Shown here in pieces: positions 10,468 through 20,013 of a stretch of 64,000 nucleotides of DNA (positions are counted from its first letter, which is position 1; each line of letters starts with the position of its first letter). Source of the DNA: Planococcus halocryophilus (GTDB taxonomy: Bacteria; Bacillota; Bacilli; Bacillales_A; Planococcaceae); assembly GCF_001687585.2 (NCBI RefSeq), contig NZ_CP016537.2, positions 530,001-594,000 of the forward strand. The letters are read 5' to 3'. Position numbers and translations under genes: made by a program. The notes under the pieces were generated by a model. It saw only the letters and a program-made list of their open reading frames with translations. It was not told the origin of the DNA and did no database searches.

Positions 10468-11787
10468 CTACCGTTCAACAGATTGCTGCTTTGCCACATA
10501 AGGCAACTCCAAATGATCACGCAATGTTGATCCCTCGTATTCCGCCCGGAAAATTCCGCGTGTTTGCAGAATCGGCACCACTCGGTCGACAAACGCTTCG
10601 AGTTCGCTTGGCAAATTGGCAATAATCATAAAGCCGTCTGCTGCGTGTTGTTGGTACCACGATTCGATCAAATTAGCGACGTGTTCAGGTGTGCCCATAA
10701 AAGGTGTGCGAGGAGTTGCTTCGCGCAAAGCCACTTGGCGCAAGCTTAAGTTTTCCTTGAGTGATGCCCTTTTAATGCGGTCGGTATCGCTTTGGAAACT
10801 GTTTTTGCCGATGGTTCCGATATCCGGGAACGGTTCGTCTAGTGGGTACTGAGAAAAATCATGGTGTTCAAACAGGCGACCTAAAAAAGCGAGAGCTTGT
10901 TCAGTGGTTACTAAACTTGCCAGTTCTTGGTATTTTCGTTCGGCATCTTCTGCAGTCTCGCCAATAATGGGGCTGATGCCTTGTAAGACTAGTACGTCGC
11001 TAGGCTCACGACCGCTCAAATGGGCTTGTTCTTTAACGTTTTTATAATACTGCGTGGCTTCTTCTATTCTCGGCATAATGGCAAATACGGCATCTGCTTG
11101 TTGGGCAGAAAAAGCAATGCCATCTTTAGATGAACCAGCTTGGAAAATGACCGGCTGTCCTTGTGGTGAGCGGCCAATATTTAATGGTCCTTGGACAGAA
11201 AAGAATTCGCCTTGGTGGTTTAACGTATGCAATTTCGCTGGATCAAAAAATTGTCCGGACTCTTTATCGCGAACAAATGCATCATCTTCCCAAGAATTCC
11301 ATAAGCCTTTCATGACGTGAACAAACTCGGCAGCCATTCGGTAGCGCTCGGCGTGACTGGGGTGATCGTCGAGTTGTTTACTGAAATTCAATGCCGTCTT
11401 TTCTAGTCCGGACGTAACTACGTTCCATCCAGCTCGACCACCGCTCAACATATCTAATGAAGCAAACTGTCGCGCAGCAGAAAACGGTTCGCTATAGGTG
11501 GTGGATAAAGTGCTGACAAGTCCGATGTTTGACGTTACCGCAGCGAGTGCAGAAAGAATCGTTAACGGTTCAAAGCGATTTAAGTAATGGGGGTTTGATT
11601 TTTCATTGATGTACAAAGCGTCTGCAATAAAAACAAAATCAAATTTGCCGCGTTCAGAAGTTTGCGCTTGCTGTTTATAAAAATCAAAACTGACACTGGC
11701 ATCCGCAGGCATAGCGGGATGTCGCCAATCCGAAATCTTCTCACCGGCTCCGTGAATCATGGTTCCGAGTTTTAGTTGCTTTCTCAC
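10468..11787 (-). CDS. NtaA/SnaA/DszA-type FMN-dependent monooxygenase
   Basis: This belongs to the class C flavin monooxygenases of the luciferase-like superfamily, which use FMNH2 from a separate reductase to oxidise sulfur compounds, chelators or similar small molecules. The 439 residues include the N-terminal LGTMIHG strand, an [13 protein letters not shown] region, the [17 protein letters not shown] segment and [10 protein letters not shown], all typical of NtaA/SnaA. The start is GTG 11787 with AGAGGAC upstream. A strong promoter with repeated GTGTC motifs lies upstream, so it is regulated on its own. The substrate cannot be read from sequence. Confidence 0.88.
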   Translation of the reverse strand: MRKQLKLGTMIHGAGEKISDWRHPAMPADASVSFDFYKQQAQTSERGKFDFVFIADALYINEKSNPHYLNRFEPLTILSALAAVTSNIGLVSTLSTTYSEPFSAARQFASLDMLSGGRAGWNVVTSGLEKTALNFSKQLDDHPSHAERYRMAAEFVHVMKGLWNSWEDDAFVRDKESGQFFDPAKLHTLNHQGEFFSVQGPLNIGRSPQGQPVIFQAGSSKDGIAFSAQQADAVFAIMPRIEEATQYYKNVKEQAHLSGREPSDVLVLQGISPIIGETAEDAERKYQELASLVTTEQALAFLGRLFEHHDFSQYPLDEPFPDIGTIGKNSFQSDTDRIKRASLKENLSLRQVALREATPRTPFMGTPEHVANLIESWYQQHAADGFMIIANLPSELEAFVDRVVPILQTRGIFRAEYEGSTLRDHLELPYVAKQQSVER

Positions 11788-11821
11788 ATTGCATTGTCCT
11801 CTCGATAATCCTTTGTCTTAG

Positions 11822-11860
11822 ATTATGGTACGTGTCCTGTTATGTGTCAAGACAGGTGTC
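11822..11860 (-). promoter_or_regulatory. Strong promoter of the monooxygenase gene with 12-bp repeats
   Basis: On the minus strand a perfect TTGACA (11850-11845) stands 17 bases from CATAAT (11827-11822). GTGTC occurs three times on the plus strand at 11832, 11844 and 11856, exactly 12 bases apart, over the -35 box; CCTGT and ACAGG also form an inverted pair (11836-11840 and 11852-11856). This looks like an operator for an unidentified regulator. Confidence 0.7.
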
Positions 11861-11982
11861 GTGTAAGCAAACATGAAGAATGTAGAACTCAACCTAAAGT
11901 TTACGGAGCGGTTAAGCAATAAAATAGCTGAAAGTATTGCAGTATAGTATGATGCTCCTGTAGAGAGTTAAGGAGTGAAAAA

Positions 11983-12417
11983 ATGAAAGAACAATCGTAT
12001 GAAAAACATGTGCGTTACCCAAGGTTACAGCTTTTTTTCTGGGTACCGTTAAGCTTTGTGTTACTTTTAACAACGGCTAGTTATGGAATTTATCAATTTG
12101 TGAAAAATGGATTTTCGATGCAATTATTTTTGATATTTGCAATTATTATCCTTGCGATTATTCCAGGAATGCTCGCGCGAATTTACGCACTTACGTTACA
12201 AGATCGTTTGATTTGTACGGAAGAACAATTGCGCTATTTTATGCTGACAGGAAATCGTCTAGATCCACGACTAACAAAGTCCCAATTAATCGCTTTGCGT
12301 TTTGCGCCTGATGCGGAAGTAGTAGCGTTAGCTGAACGTGCAGTAGTTGAAGAGTTATCAGCAGATGCTATTAAAAAGACTATAAAACTATGGCGTGCCG
12401 ACCATCAACGCGTTTAA
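11983..12417 (+). CDS. DUF6526 family membrane protein
   Basis: This protein of 144 residues has two membrane segments (about 17-37 and 47-66) followed by a soluble tail. The N-terminal EQSYEKHVRYPR, the LQDRLICTEEQLRYFMLTG segment after the second membrane helix and the ending IKLWRADHQRV match my memory of the DUF6526 family, whose function is unknown. AAGGAG precedes the ATG by about eight bases. It stands alone between a divergent monooxygenase gene and a convergent efflux gene. Confidence 0.75.
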   Translation: MKEQSYEKHVRYPRLQLFFWVPLSFVLLLTTASYGIYQFVKNGFSMQLFLIFAIIILAIIPGMLARIYALTLQDRLICTEEQLRYFMLTGNRLDPRLTKSQLIALRFAPDAEVVALAERAVVEELSADAIKKTIKLWRADHQRV

Positions 12418-12430
12418 ATTGAATACAACC

Positions 12431-12472
12431 AAAAAACTCACGCTATCTTTTACAGATAGCGTGAGTTTTTTA
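12431..12472. terminator. Bidirectional terminator
   Basis: Stem AAAAACTCACGCTATCT pairs with AGATAGCGTGAGTTTTT; it serves the DUF6526 gene and the convergent efflux gene. Confidence 0.9.
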
Positions 12473-12479
12473 TGTGGCT

Positions 12480-13895
12480 TTAGTTTTTCTTCGTGACGGG
12501 TTTTGGACTTTTAATAGCAAACGATATGAGGAATCCGATGGCTGCGACAAATCCGGCTACGATAAAGGCCACATTTACGCCTTGTATTGCGCCGGCTATT
12601 GAACTGCCACTTGCAGCTGTAACGGTAATCGTCACAAGTACCGCTGTTCCGATAGCACCCGAAATTTGGCGGAATGTATTATTCATTGCCGTACCGTGAG
12701 AAATGAGATGATCTGGTAGCTGATTTAACCCAAGCGTTGTCGATGGCATCATGACCATAGCGATACCGCCCATTCGAATTGCGTTTAACACAGCTAGATA
12801 TAGAAACGTTGTATCTTGCGAAAGATTTGCAAAGAAAAACGTAGTGACTGTCAAAATAGCAAAACCAAGACGTAACAGCCACTTAGCTCCATATTTATCA
12901 AATAATGCACCCGACACTGGGTTCATAATCCCCATAATAATCGCCCCTGGCAATAACATAAGTCCAGAATGGAAAGCGTTAAATCCAAGGAGATTTTGCA
13001 TGAATAAAGGCAAAATAACAGTTGTGGCAATCATGGAAGAAAATACAATCATCCCGAGTGCTGTGGCAATCGAGAAAATACTGTATTTAAAAACACGAAA
13101 TTCGAGAATGGGTTCTTTTAGTTTTAACTGTCTTGTAATAAACCAGAAAAGTGTCACTGCACCAATCACTAGTGATATGAGTACGTTCGGGCTGAGCCAA
13201 CCTACGTTACCTGCGATACTAAAGCCGTAAAGAAGTCCCCCAAATCCAAGTGTTGAAAGAGCGATTGATAGAAAGTCCATTTTTGGATTGGTTTGTTCGG
13301 TTACGTTTTTTAGTAAAAAATACGCTGAGATGATAATAACAATTGCAATTGGAAAAACAACATAAAAGACACTGCGCCACGGATAGTTGTCTACTAAATA
13401 ACCTGATAAACTTGGTCCGATTGCAGGCGCAAAGGCGATGATTAGACCAAACATGCCCATCGCTTTTCCGCGTTGGGAAACAGGGAAAACCAAAAATAAA
13501 ATGGTTTGTAAGAGTGGCATCATAATACCAGCCCCCGCACCTTGCAGCACACGTCCTCCTAATAAGAAGGTGAAGTTAGGAGAAATAGCAGCGAGCAATG
13601 TACCGGCCGCAAACATGCTCATTGCTGTTAAGAATAAACTACGTGTTGAAAATTTTCCGATTAAAAATGCTGTGATGGGAATCATAATCCCATTGACGAG
13701 CATAAAAATAGATTGTAGCCATTGAACCGTACTTTCGCTAATTTTGAGATCGTTCATGATGGGTGGTAAAGCTGTAGAAATGAGTGTTTGATTGAGAATG
13801 GTGATAAAAGCACCTGATAGCAATACAGCTAAAAGTGGAATGTTCTTTTTAAAATCGAATGACTGTGTGTTATCTAGCGTTTCTGAATGAACCAT
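12480..13895 (-). CDS. DHA2-family (14-TMS) MFS multidrug efflux protein
   Basis: This is a proton-coupled drug/H+ antiporter of the EmrB/QacA/LmrB type. The 471 residues show 13-14 hydrophobic segments, the DHA2 motif TILNQTLISTALPPI after the first helix (about residues 31-45), QWLQSIFMLVNG, the motif-A-like GKFSTRSLF and antiporter motif C AFAPAIGPSLSGYL with WRSVFYVVFP. No periplasmic adaptor gene is adjacent, as expected for a Gram-positive cell. The substrate is unknown. No repressor gene is adjacent, though short inverted AAATCT/AGATTT arms occur upstream (13927-13952). Confidence 0.9.
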   Translation of the reverse strand: MVHSETLDNTQSFDFKKNIPLLAVLLSGAFITILNQTLISTALPPIMNDLKISESTVQWLQSIFMLVNGIMIPITAFLIGKFSTRSLFLTAMSMFAAGTLLAAISPNFTFLLGGRVLQGAGAGIMMPLLQTILFLVFPVSQRGKAMGMFGLIIAFAPAIGPSLSGYLVDNYPWRSVFYVVFPIAIVIIISAYFLLKNVTEQTNPKMDFLSIALSTLGFGGLLYGFSIAGNVGWLSPNVLISLVIGAVTLFWFITRQLKLKEPILEFRVFKYSIFSIATALGMIVFSSMIATTVILPLFMQNLLGFNAFHSGLMLLPGAIIMGIMNPVSGALFDKYGAKWLLRLGFAILTVTTFFFANLSQDTTFLYLAVLNAIRMGGIAMVMMPSTTLGLNQLPDHLISHGTAMNNTFRQISGAIGTAVLVTITVTAASGSSIAGAIQGVNVAFIVAGFVAAIGFLISFAIKSPKPVTKKN

Positions 13896-14358
13896 TGACG
13901 TATCAGCATCCTTTGTTGGAGTTGCAAATCTTTAAGGTGAAAATCAGATTTGATAGTTCTTAATGATAGAGGTTATTTGGTTAGAGCTCAATTTTGTTGT
14001 TTGTAGAAAATCTCTATAATAGCTCTGTAGTGTTGGGCATTTGGATGAATGATTTTCCGGAAAATGGATGTGTACTGACTCAAATTCTTCAATTCGTAAT
14101 CAGTGAGTCGAAAGGGTTGGCAAATTGTGTGTAACTCATATACAATTACATACTTATTGCCAAAAAGCTTTTGAGTATCGTGCTTCTCTTATGCAAAAGA
14201 AAAGGTAAAGACAATTGAACATACTGTTTAGAAGTAGATGTGCAGAGCACGCTGTCGCACGGAACAGCTATTGAGATTGAAATCATCATCGTGGAGGGAT
14301 TTCTTCACTTTTTAAAGTATGTGTTTATGCGCATGCTACTAATAGGAGGTTTTATTTT
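13896..14358. other. 463-bp intergenic region with promoter signals
   Basis: No gene is visible. It separates the divergent MFS and BCCT genes. A TATAAT at 14015-14020 sits between two AGAGCT/AGCTCT copies (13983 and 14021), and GACTCA/TGAGTC arms occur at 14076 and 14103. The last 15 bases hold the AGGAGGT ribosome site of the BCCT gene. I cannot assign regulators. Confidence 0.4.
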
Positions 14359-15936
14359 TTGAAGAAATATGGATCAAAGACAGATTGGCCCGTACTGTTC
14401 ATCAGTGGTGGGTTACTTGTCGCTTTTGTACTTGCAGCATTTATCAATGTAGAGTTGGTGTCGAATAGTGTAAATCAATCATTTGCTTTTGCCGTGAAGT
14501 ATTTCGGGGCATTTTGGCAAGTTTTGTTATTGGGAACATTTTTTATTGCACTTTTTTTAGGATTTTCGAAATATGGAAAAGTTCGGCTAGGTGCGATGGA
14601 CAAGCCGGAAGTCGGATATTTTAAATGGATTGCCATGATTATGACGACCTTACTAGCCGCAGGAGGCGTATTTTGGGCAGCTGCTGAACCGATGTACCAT
14701 TTTCTTGATGTATCCCCTAATTTTACGGGTTCAGGTGTAGAGTCGGGTACTGAGAGTGCCATTGTTCCTGCTTTTGCCCAGTCTTATTTACATTGGGGAT
14801 TTCTTGCATGGTCAATTCTTGGGACGCTTGGAACGATCGTTTTAATGTATGCTCATTATCAAAAAGGCATGCCGCTAAAACCGCGTACGTTACTATACCC
14901 GTTGCTTGGTGAAAAAATCATGAAAAACAGTGCTTTGGGTACGATCATCGATGCATCTGCTGTGATTGCGGTCGCAGCTGGAACAATCGGACCTATTGGT
15001 TTTCTGGGCTTGCAAGCCGCGTATGGGATGGAAGCATTATTCGGAGTGCCGAATAACTTGTTTACACAAGTGATGATTATCATCACTGTAGTAGCGATTG
15101 CAACCATTTCAGCTATTACAGGTTTGCGTAAAGGAATACAGTTTCTAAGTAATTTGAATATCATTATTACGATCGTTTTAATGGTGGCCATTTTAGTATT
15201 AGGGCCAGGCGGATTTATCTTTGATACGTTTCTTGCAGCAACTGGAGTTCACCTTCAGGAATTTCTAGCAATGAGTACGTTCCGCGGAGATTCTGATTGG
15301 TTAGGTTATTGGACCGTCTTTTTCTGGGGCTGGTTCCTTGGATATGGACCTATGATGGCGATTTTCATTGCCACCATTACACGTGGACGCACGATTCGTG
15401 AGTTGATTTTTGCTGTTTCTATTATCGCGCCAACTGTTACTGCATTTTGGTTTACGGTTGTTGGCGGAACAGGTATGTTTTATGAACTTGCTCAGCCAGG
15501 AATTGTATCAGATGCATTAAACACATCGGGTATGCCAGCTGCGATGGTGGCCATTACACAACAATTGCCACTTAGTTCAGTTATAGCTCCGCTGTTCTTA
15601 CTCGTCACTATTTTATTTGTTGTCACAACAGCCGACTCGATGGCGTATACCATTTCGGTTGCCATCACAGGCGATGGTCATCCGCCAAAAATTATGCGTG
15701 TTTTTTGGTCAATTATTATGGGTGCTGTAGCAATCGTGCTCTTAATGATTAGCGAAGGGGGCATTCAAGCGATTCAATCGTTTATTGTCGTTACAGCCAT
15801 TCCCGTTTCGTTGCTGTTATTGCCGACGTTCTGGGCAGCACCAAAAGCTGCAAAAATTATGTTTGAAGATCAGTTTGGCAAAAGTGCTAAATCGAAGAGT
15901 AGAGCAATGGGGACAAACCCATTAAAAGACTTATAA
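14359..15936 (+). CDS. BCCT family transporter with altered tryptophan box
   Basis: BCCT proteins carry betaine, carnitine or choline into the cell with Na+ or H+. The start is TTG 14359, eight bases after AGGAGGT (14345-14351). The 525 residues show 12 membrane segments, and the family signature ending in TRGRTIRE is clear. In the substrate-binding TM8 segment the usual WxWWxxW becomes W323, W325, F326 and Y329 (WGWFLGYGP), so two of the four box tryptophans are replaced. This suggests a substrate other than classical glycine betaine. There is no adjacent betaine metabolism gene. Confidence 0.85.
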   Translation: MKKYGSKTDWPVLFISGGLLVAFVLAAFINVELVSNSVNQSFAFAVKYFGAFWQVLLLGTFFIALFLGFSKYGKVRLGAMDKPEVGYFKWIAMIMTTLLAAGGVFWAAAEPMYHFLDVSPNFTGSGVESGTESAIVPAFAQSYLHWGFLAWSILGTLGTIVLMYAHYQKGMPLKPRTLLYPLLGEKIMKNSALGTIIDASAVIAVAAGTIGPIGFLGLQAAYGMEALFGVPNNLFTQVMIIITVVAIATISAITGLRKGIQFLSNLNIIITIVLMVAILVLGPGGFIFDTFLAATGVHLQEFLAMSTFRGDSDWLGYWTVFFWGWFLGYGPMMAIFIATITRGRTIRELIFAVSIIAPTVTAFWFTVVGGTGMFYELAQPGIVSDALNTSGMPAAMVAITQQLPLSSVIAPLFLLVTILFVVTTADSMAYTISVAITGDGHPPKIMRVFWSIIMGAVAIVLLMISEGGIQAIQSFIVVTAIPVSLLLLPTFWAAPKAAKIMFEDQFGKSAKSKSRAMGTNPLKDL

Positions 15937-15978
15937 ATAGAAATGATTTTTTGCAACAAAGAATAAAAAAATTACAAC

Positions 15979-16018
15979 ACAGTCAGCAGCTCACCGTGAG
16001 TATGTTGGCTGTTTTTTT
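15979..16018 (+). terminator. BCCT gene terminator
   Basis: ACAGTCAGCA pairs with TGTTGGCTGT (some G-U) and is followed by T7. Confidence 0.82.
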
Positions 16019-16076
16019 AATAGGAAAGTGATATATGTTCAAAATATGGCACCGCTTTCAATATTTCAACTTAATA

Positions 16077-16088
16077 TGACAATTGTCA
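16077..16088. promoter_or_regulatory. 12-bp perfect palindrome upstream of degV
   Basis: TGACAATTGTCA is perfectly self-complementary and lies 88 bases before the DegV start, where an operator would be expected. The cognate regulator is unknown to me. Confidence 0.4.
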
Positions 16089-16175
16089 CTAGTGCTGCAT
16101 GGGTTTGTCATGTAAGTTATCGTTAGGAGATAGCTGATTCCGATGTGAAAATTGCACCTAGAGGAGAATTTTTTT

Positions 16176-17021
16176 ATGAAGAAAATAGCTTGGATTACGG
16201 ATACAGCTGCGCAACTTGACGATAATTTTATCCAAAAACATGATGTCTATGTTCTGCCACTTAGTGTTGTTTTTTCAGATGGAGAATATAGAGAATCCAT
16301 TGACCTCACACAAGAAGAATTTTACGATAAATTAAAACTAGCGAAAGTTTCACCGAAAACGTCGCAACCGGCGATCGGAGAAATGCTGGCTCTATATGAA
16401 AAACTAGAAAAAGAAGGCTATGATTTTGCAATTGCTGTCCACTTATCAAGTGGATTGTCTGGGACATTTGAAACGGCACAAGCGGCTTCTGAAATGAGCA
16501 ACTTCAACGTTTATCCAATCGATTCGAAAATCGGTTCTTTTCCGATGGTTAAAATGATTGAAGTAGGCAATGAACTTCTAGAAAATGGCAAAAAAATAGA
16601 AGAAGTTGTCGCGACGATTACCGAAATGACAGAGAAATCGAAGTTGTCGTTTATTCCATCTAGCTTAAACCAATTGCACAAAAGCGGGCGTGTTTCTGGA
16701 ACCCAAACGTTTTTAAGTAATTTGTTAAACATTAAAGTTGTGATTAGTTTTGTAGATGGTAAACCGGTAATGACCGAAAAAGTGCGTACAAACAAACGTG
16801 CAAAAGACCATGTGATGTCTCTATTGCGCGCAGATATGGCAGCGGGTTCTGTACCAGAAGTGGCTGTTATTCATTGCAACAATGTTCCGGACTCAGAAGT
16901 ATGGAAAAACGAATTGTTGCAAGAATTTCCGAGTTTAAAAGTAGAAGTGGCGGCTTTAAGTGTTTGCGTTGGCGTTCATGCAGGTGACGGCACGACTGGC
17001 TTGAGCTGGGTTAGTTATTAA
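16176..17021 (+). CDS. DegV family fatty-acid-binding protein
   Basis: DegV-fold proteins (FakB type) bind a fatty acid and present it to the kinase FakA for phosphorylation and entry into phospholipid synthesis. I chose ATG 16176 with GAGGAG nine bases upstream, giving 281 residues. Typical motifs are the N-terminal strand IAWITDTAAQ, KTSQPAIGEM, HLSSGLSGTFETA and the C-terminal HAGDGTTGLSWV. It stands alone, as many DegV paralogues do, with its own terminator at 17034-17064. Whether it pairs with FakA cannot be told from this window. Confidence 0.9.
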   Translation: MKKIAWITDTAAQLDDNFIQKHDVYVLPLSVVFSDGEYRESIDLTQEEFYDKLKLAKVSPKTSQPAIGEMLALYEKLEKEGYDFAIAVHLSSGLSGTFETAQAASEMSNFNVYPIDSKIGSFPMVKMIEVGNELLENGKKIEEVVATITEMTEKSKLSFIPSSLNQLHKSGRVSGTQTFLSNLLNIKVVISFVDGKPVMTEKVRTNKRAKDHVMSLLRADMAAGSVPEVAVIHCNNVPDSEVWKNELLQEFPSLKVEVAALSVCVGVHAGDGTTGLSWVSY

Positions 17022-17033
17022 CAATAAGACGAA

Positions 17034-17066
17034 AAAGACCGTCGATCTGGGATCGACGGTCTTTCA
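17034..17066. terminator. Terminator between degV and the thioredoxin-like gene
   Basis: AAAGACCGTCGATC pairs with GATCGACGGTCTTT around a 3-base loop. Confidence 0.85.
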
Positions 17067-17080
17067 ATTTCAATAAAAAC

Positions 17081-17428
17081 TTATTTATTCATAAATGCTT
17101 TAATTTCTTCTTTGTCCATAGAAGAATCACATTCCACATTTACTGTGTTGCCATTTGTATAAATGAAACCAGGAACCGTTGGAATGTTGAATTCATTACG
17201 TAATGAAGTAATACCCATCATATCATCTGATTCTACACTGTTTACGTGGTAGATATGAGTAGCTGTTTCATCAGCCACCTGTTTTAGATTTTTTACGAAC
17301 GTTTTACAAAAAGGACAAACCTCTTTACCTATGTAAAGAACGGCTTCAGAATCGCCTTTAAGCAATTCTAGTGCTTTTGTAGAATCAATTTTTTCAAAAC
17401 CTGCTATGTTGTCTTGATAAGTCGTCAT
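17081..17428 (-). CDS. Thioredoxin-fold protein with CPFC motif
   Basis: This small protein (115 residues from ATG 17428) has a thioredoxin-like redox site CPFC near residue 38, preceded by VLYIGKEV, and the cis-proline region IPTVPGFIY. It resembles the PedC/BrcD-type 'bacteriocin transport accessory' thioredoxins, which act in the cytoplasm as disulfide reductases or isomerases. A TTG at 17434 fits the AGGAG site slightly better (5 versus 11 bases), so the start is uncertain by two codons. There is no signal peptide and no bacteriocin gene nearby. Confidence 0.8.
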   Translation of the reverse strand: MTTYQDNIAGFEKIDSTKALELLKGDSEAVLYIGKEVCPFCKTFVKNLKQVADETATHIYHVNSVESDDMMGITSLRNEFNIPTVPGFIYTNGNTVNVECDSSMDKEEIKAFMNK

Positions 17429-17635
17429 GTTCAATCAATCTCCTCTCTCTAATAACTTCATTGTACAGGAAGAGGAGAGTGGACCAAAAAGTTATGCTTA
17501 TATAAGGGAAAGAGAAAAATGATTGATAGAGAAACTCTTCGATGCATATGTTAAACTTTAGGGGATACAATGAAGTTTTGTACAGGAAAGAGATTGAAAT
17601 AGAAAAGATGAATTTGAAAATAATCGAGGTGCTAT

Positions 17636-18583
17636 ATGTCGACAATATTTCAAGAATTAGAAACGTATAAAAATTTTGATGAGTTGGCTAGGGATGTGCT
17701 TGATCTTGCAAAAGAAATTTTACCTAATCAACTAATTTATATAAGCTCAATTAGTGATACACAACAAGTTATTTTGAAGATTTCAAATGAGACCACAAGT
17801 ATTGTCGCGACTGAAGGAATAATGTTAAATCTTAATGACTCTATTTGCAGAGGTATTGATTTTGAAAAGAAACAGCCGTTGATCTATGAGAAGATTTTAG
17901 AGGAAAGTAGTTTAGCGGATTTAAAAAACGGACTTGAAAAAGCCAATATCAAATCTTACTTAGGTATTCCGATTTCCTTTGTAAATGGCGATAAATTTGG
18001 TACATTGTGTGCTGTAAATGATGAAGAACATCATTTTGACGACAAAAGCATTAATTTGCTACAGAGAATCGTAAGGATGTTTTCATATTATTTGGATTTG
18101 GAGCGTGTTGCTTATAAGGATTCATTGACGAACTTATACAACAGACGCTACCTGTCAAAGTTTTTTGAAGACCAACAAGAAACAGAAGGCTGGATTTTCT
18201 TCTTGGATTTAGATGGATTTAAAAAAGTAAATGATGTCCATGGTCATGATGCAGGTGACATGGTGTTGGAAGAAGTTGCGTTAAGACTTCAAACGTTTGC
18301 TAATGCGCATCCGAATGCTTTGGCATTCAGGTTGGGAGGAGACGAATTTGTTATCCATTTTTCCCACGCCTCGGATATCAAAAAAATGAGTCGATTGGCG
18401 GAACAAGTACTTGAGAATTTAACGATATGGGATGCCAACTATCAGCTGTCTACTAGTATTGGAATCGCCATGTATCCGGGCGATTACGCGATAACTTTAA
18501 AGACGCTTCTGAAAAATGCAGATTATGCTTTAAACCTAGCAAAAGCATCAGGGAAAAACACGTACAAATTTTTTGAACTGTAA
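17636..18583 (+). CDS. GAF-GGDEF diguanylate cyclase
   Basis: This is a cytoplasmic diguanylate cyclase making c-di-GMP from two GTP. The 315 residues contain an N-terminal GAF domain (about 10-155; SYLGIPISF and GTLCAVNDE are typical) and a GGDEF domain (about 157-315) with DSLTNLYNRR, FFLDLDGFKKVND and an intact GGDEF active site at 234-238. The RxxD inhibitory site normally just upstream is absent (HPNALAFR), so product inhibition through the I-site is not expected. GAGGTG precedes the ATG. The gene is divergent from the thioredoxin-like gene and stands alone. Confidence 0.92.
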   Translation: MSTIFQELETYKNFDELARDVLDLAKEILPNQLIYISSISDTQQVILKISNETTSIVATEGIMLNLNDSICRGIDFEKKQPLIYEKILEESSLADLKNGLEKANIKSYLGIPISFVNGDKFGTLCAVNDEEHHFDDKSINLLQRIVRMFSYYLDLERVAYKDSLTNLYNRRYLSKFFEDQQETEGWIFFLDLDGFKKVNDVHGHDAGDMVLEEVALRLQTFANAHPNALAFRLGGDEFVIHFSHASDIKKMSRLAEQVLENLTIWDANYQLSTSIGIAMYPGDYAITLKTLLKNADYALNLAKASGKNTYKFFEL

Positions 18584-18632
18584 TTCGCCATATAACTCTG
18601 CAAGTGGATAAATCATGTAAGCCACTATTTTC

Positions 18633-18671
18633 AAAGACGTCAACTCGTATCTTTAGAGTTGACGTCTTTTT
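18633..18671 (+). terminator. Terminator of the GGDEF gene
   Basis: AAAGACGTCAACT pairs with AGTTGACGTCTTT, followed by T. Confidence 0.85.
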
Positions 18672-18862
18672 GGTGCCTAAGGATATATTGTTTAAAGCAC
18701 GTCTCTTTCCACAAACAGAGGATTCGTGTAAACTGTATAAGGTTAAGAAAAGTAACAGTCTCTAAATACATTTACTCGTTATGGATTTGCCTTATAGATA
18801 CAACAAGAACTTTGGATGATAAAAGAGTTATCATCTCACCATGAAAGGATTGGAAGTTGAAT

Positions 18863-19858
18863 ATGAAAGAGAACTTTTGGCGTGATTTACCACGACCATT
18901 TTTTGTTTTAGCGCCGATGGAAGATGTGACGAACGTAGTGTTTCGCCATGTAGTGGCTGAAGCCGCAAGACCAGATGTGTTTTTTACTGAGTTTACGAAT
19001 ACCGAAAGTTATTGTCATCCGGAAGGAATTTTTAGTGTACGCGGACGTTTGACGTTCACAGAAGACGAACAGCCAATGGTCGCTCATATATGGGGCAACA
19101 AGCCTGAGCATTTCCGAGAAATGAGTATCGGCATGGCAAAGCAAGGTTTTAAAGGTGTCGACATCAACATGGGTTGTCCAGTACCGAATGTTGCAGCTAA
19201 AGGAAAAGGGAGCGGGTTGATTCGCTATCCCGATAATGCAGCAGAGATTATTCAAGCGGCTAAAGCAGGTGGCTTACCGGTAAGTGTCAAAACACGACTG
19301 GGCTACACGGATTTAGACGAATGGAAAGGCTGGTTAACGCATGTGTTTGAACAAGACATTGCGAACTTGTCGATTCATTTGCGGACGAAAAAAGAAATGA
19401 GTGCAGTGCCTGCGCATTGGGAACTCATTCCGGAGATCAAAAAACTTCGTGATGAAATAGCACCGGATACACTTTTGACGATCAATGGAGATATTCCAGA
19501 TCGCCAAGTTGGATTAGAGCTCGCTGAAAAATACGGCATCGATGGCGTCATGATTGGACGCGGAATTTTCCATAATCCATTTGCATTTGAAGAAGAGCCA
19601 AAAGAACACAGCCCGAAAGAATTGTTTGATTTATTGAGATTGCATTTAGGTTTGCATGACAAATACTCAACTGACATCGAACCGATTGCATTTAAACCGC
19701 TTCGTCGTTTCTTTAAAATTTACGTGCGAGGTGTGCGTGGTGTTGGCGAATTGAGAAATCAATTGATGTATACTGAAACAACAGATCAAGTACGTGCGTT
19801 ATTAGATGAATTTGAAGCGTTAAATGAAGCGGAGAGTTCAGTAGAAACAAATGCGTGA
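18863..19858 (+). CDS. dus: tRNA-dihydrouridine synthase family protein
   Basis: Dus enzymes use FMN and NADPH to reduce uridine in the tRNA D-loop. The 331 residues (from ATG 18863; a TTG at 18857 is also possible) have the N-terminal LAPMEDVTN barrel segment, the active-site block DINMGCPVP with the catalytic cysteine and [14 protein letters not shown], and the phosphate-binding INGDI and [12 protein letters not shown]. It lies apart from rRNA genes and other modification genes, and has its own terminator. Confidence 0.92.
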   Translation: MKENFWRDLPRPFFVLAPMEDVTNVVFRHVVAEAARPDVFFTEFTNTESYCHPEGIFSVRGRLTFTEDEQPMVAHIWGNKPEHFREMSIGMAKQGFKGVDINMGCPVPNVAAKGKGSGLIRYPDNAAEIIQAAKAGGLPVSVKTRLGYTDLDEWKGWLTHVFEQDIANLSIHLRTKKEMSAVPAHWELIPEIKKLRDEIAPDTLLTINGDIPDRQVGLELAEKYGIDGVMIGRGIFHNPFAFEEEPKEHSPKELFDLLRLHLGLHDKYSTDIEPIAFKPLRRFFKIYVRGVRGVGELRNQLMYTETTDQVRALLDEFEALNEAESSVETNA

Positions 19859-19871
19859 AGTTGGTTTTGTG

Positions 19872-19912
19872 AAAGCCATCCCCAATTAGTAAAATTGGGG
19901 ATGGCTTTTTAA
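19872..19912 (+). terminator. dus terminator
   Basis: AAAGCCATCCCCAATT pairs with AATTGGGGATGGCTTT around AGTAA, followed by T. Confidence 0.9.
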
Positions 19913-20013
19913 TTAGAACTATAACTCCGCAACACACAAGTATTTTTACTAATTGACTTCACATAAGGGAATCGTTATATTAAATGGCGAAGCAGATGAT
20001 AGGAGTGAACCGT

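Noticed and set aside
12751..13230. 159-codon plus-strand frame inside the MFS gene
   Set aside because: It is the antisense shadow of membrane-helix codons in the efflux gene, without a ribosome site.
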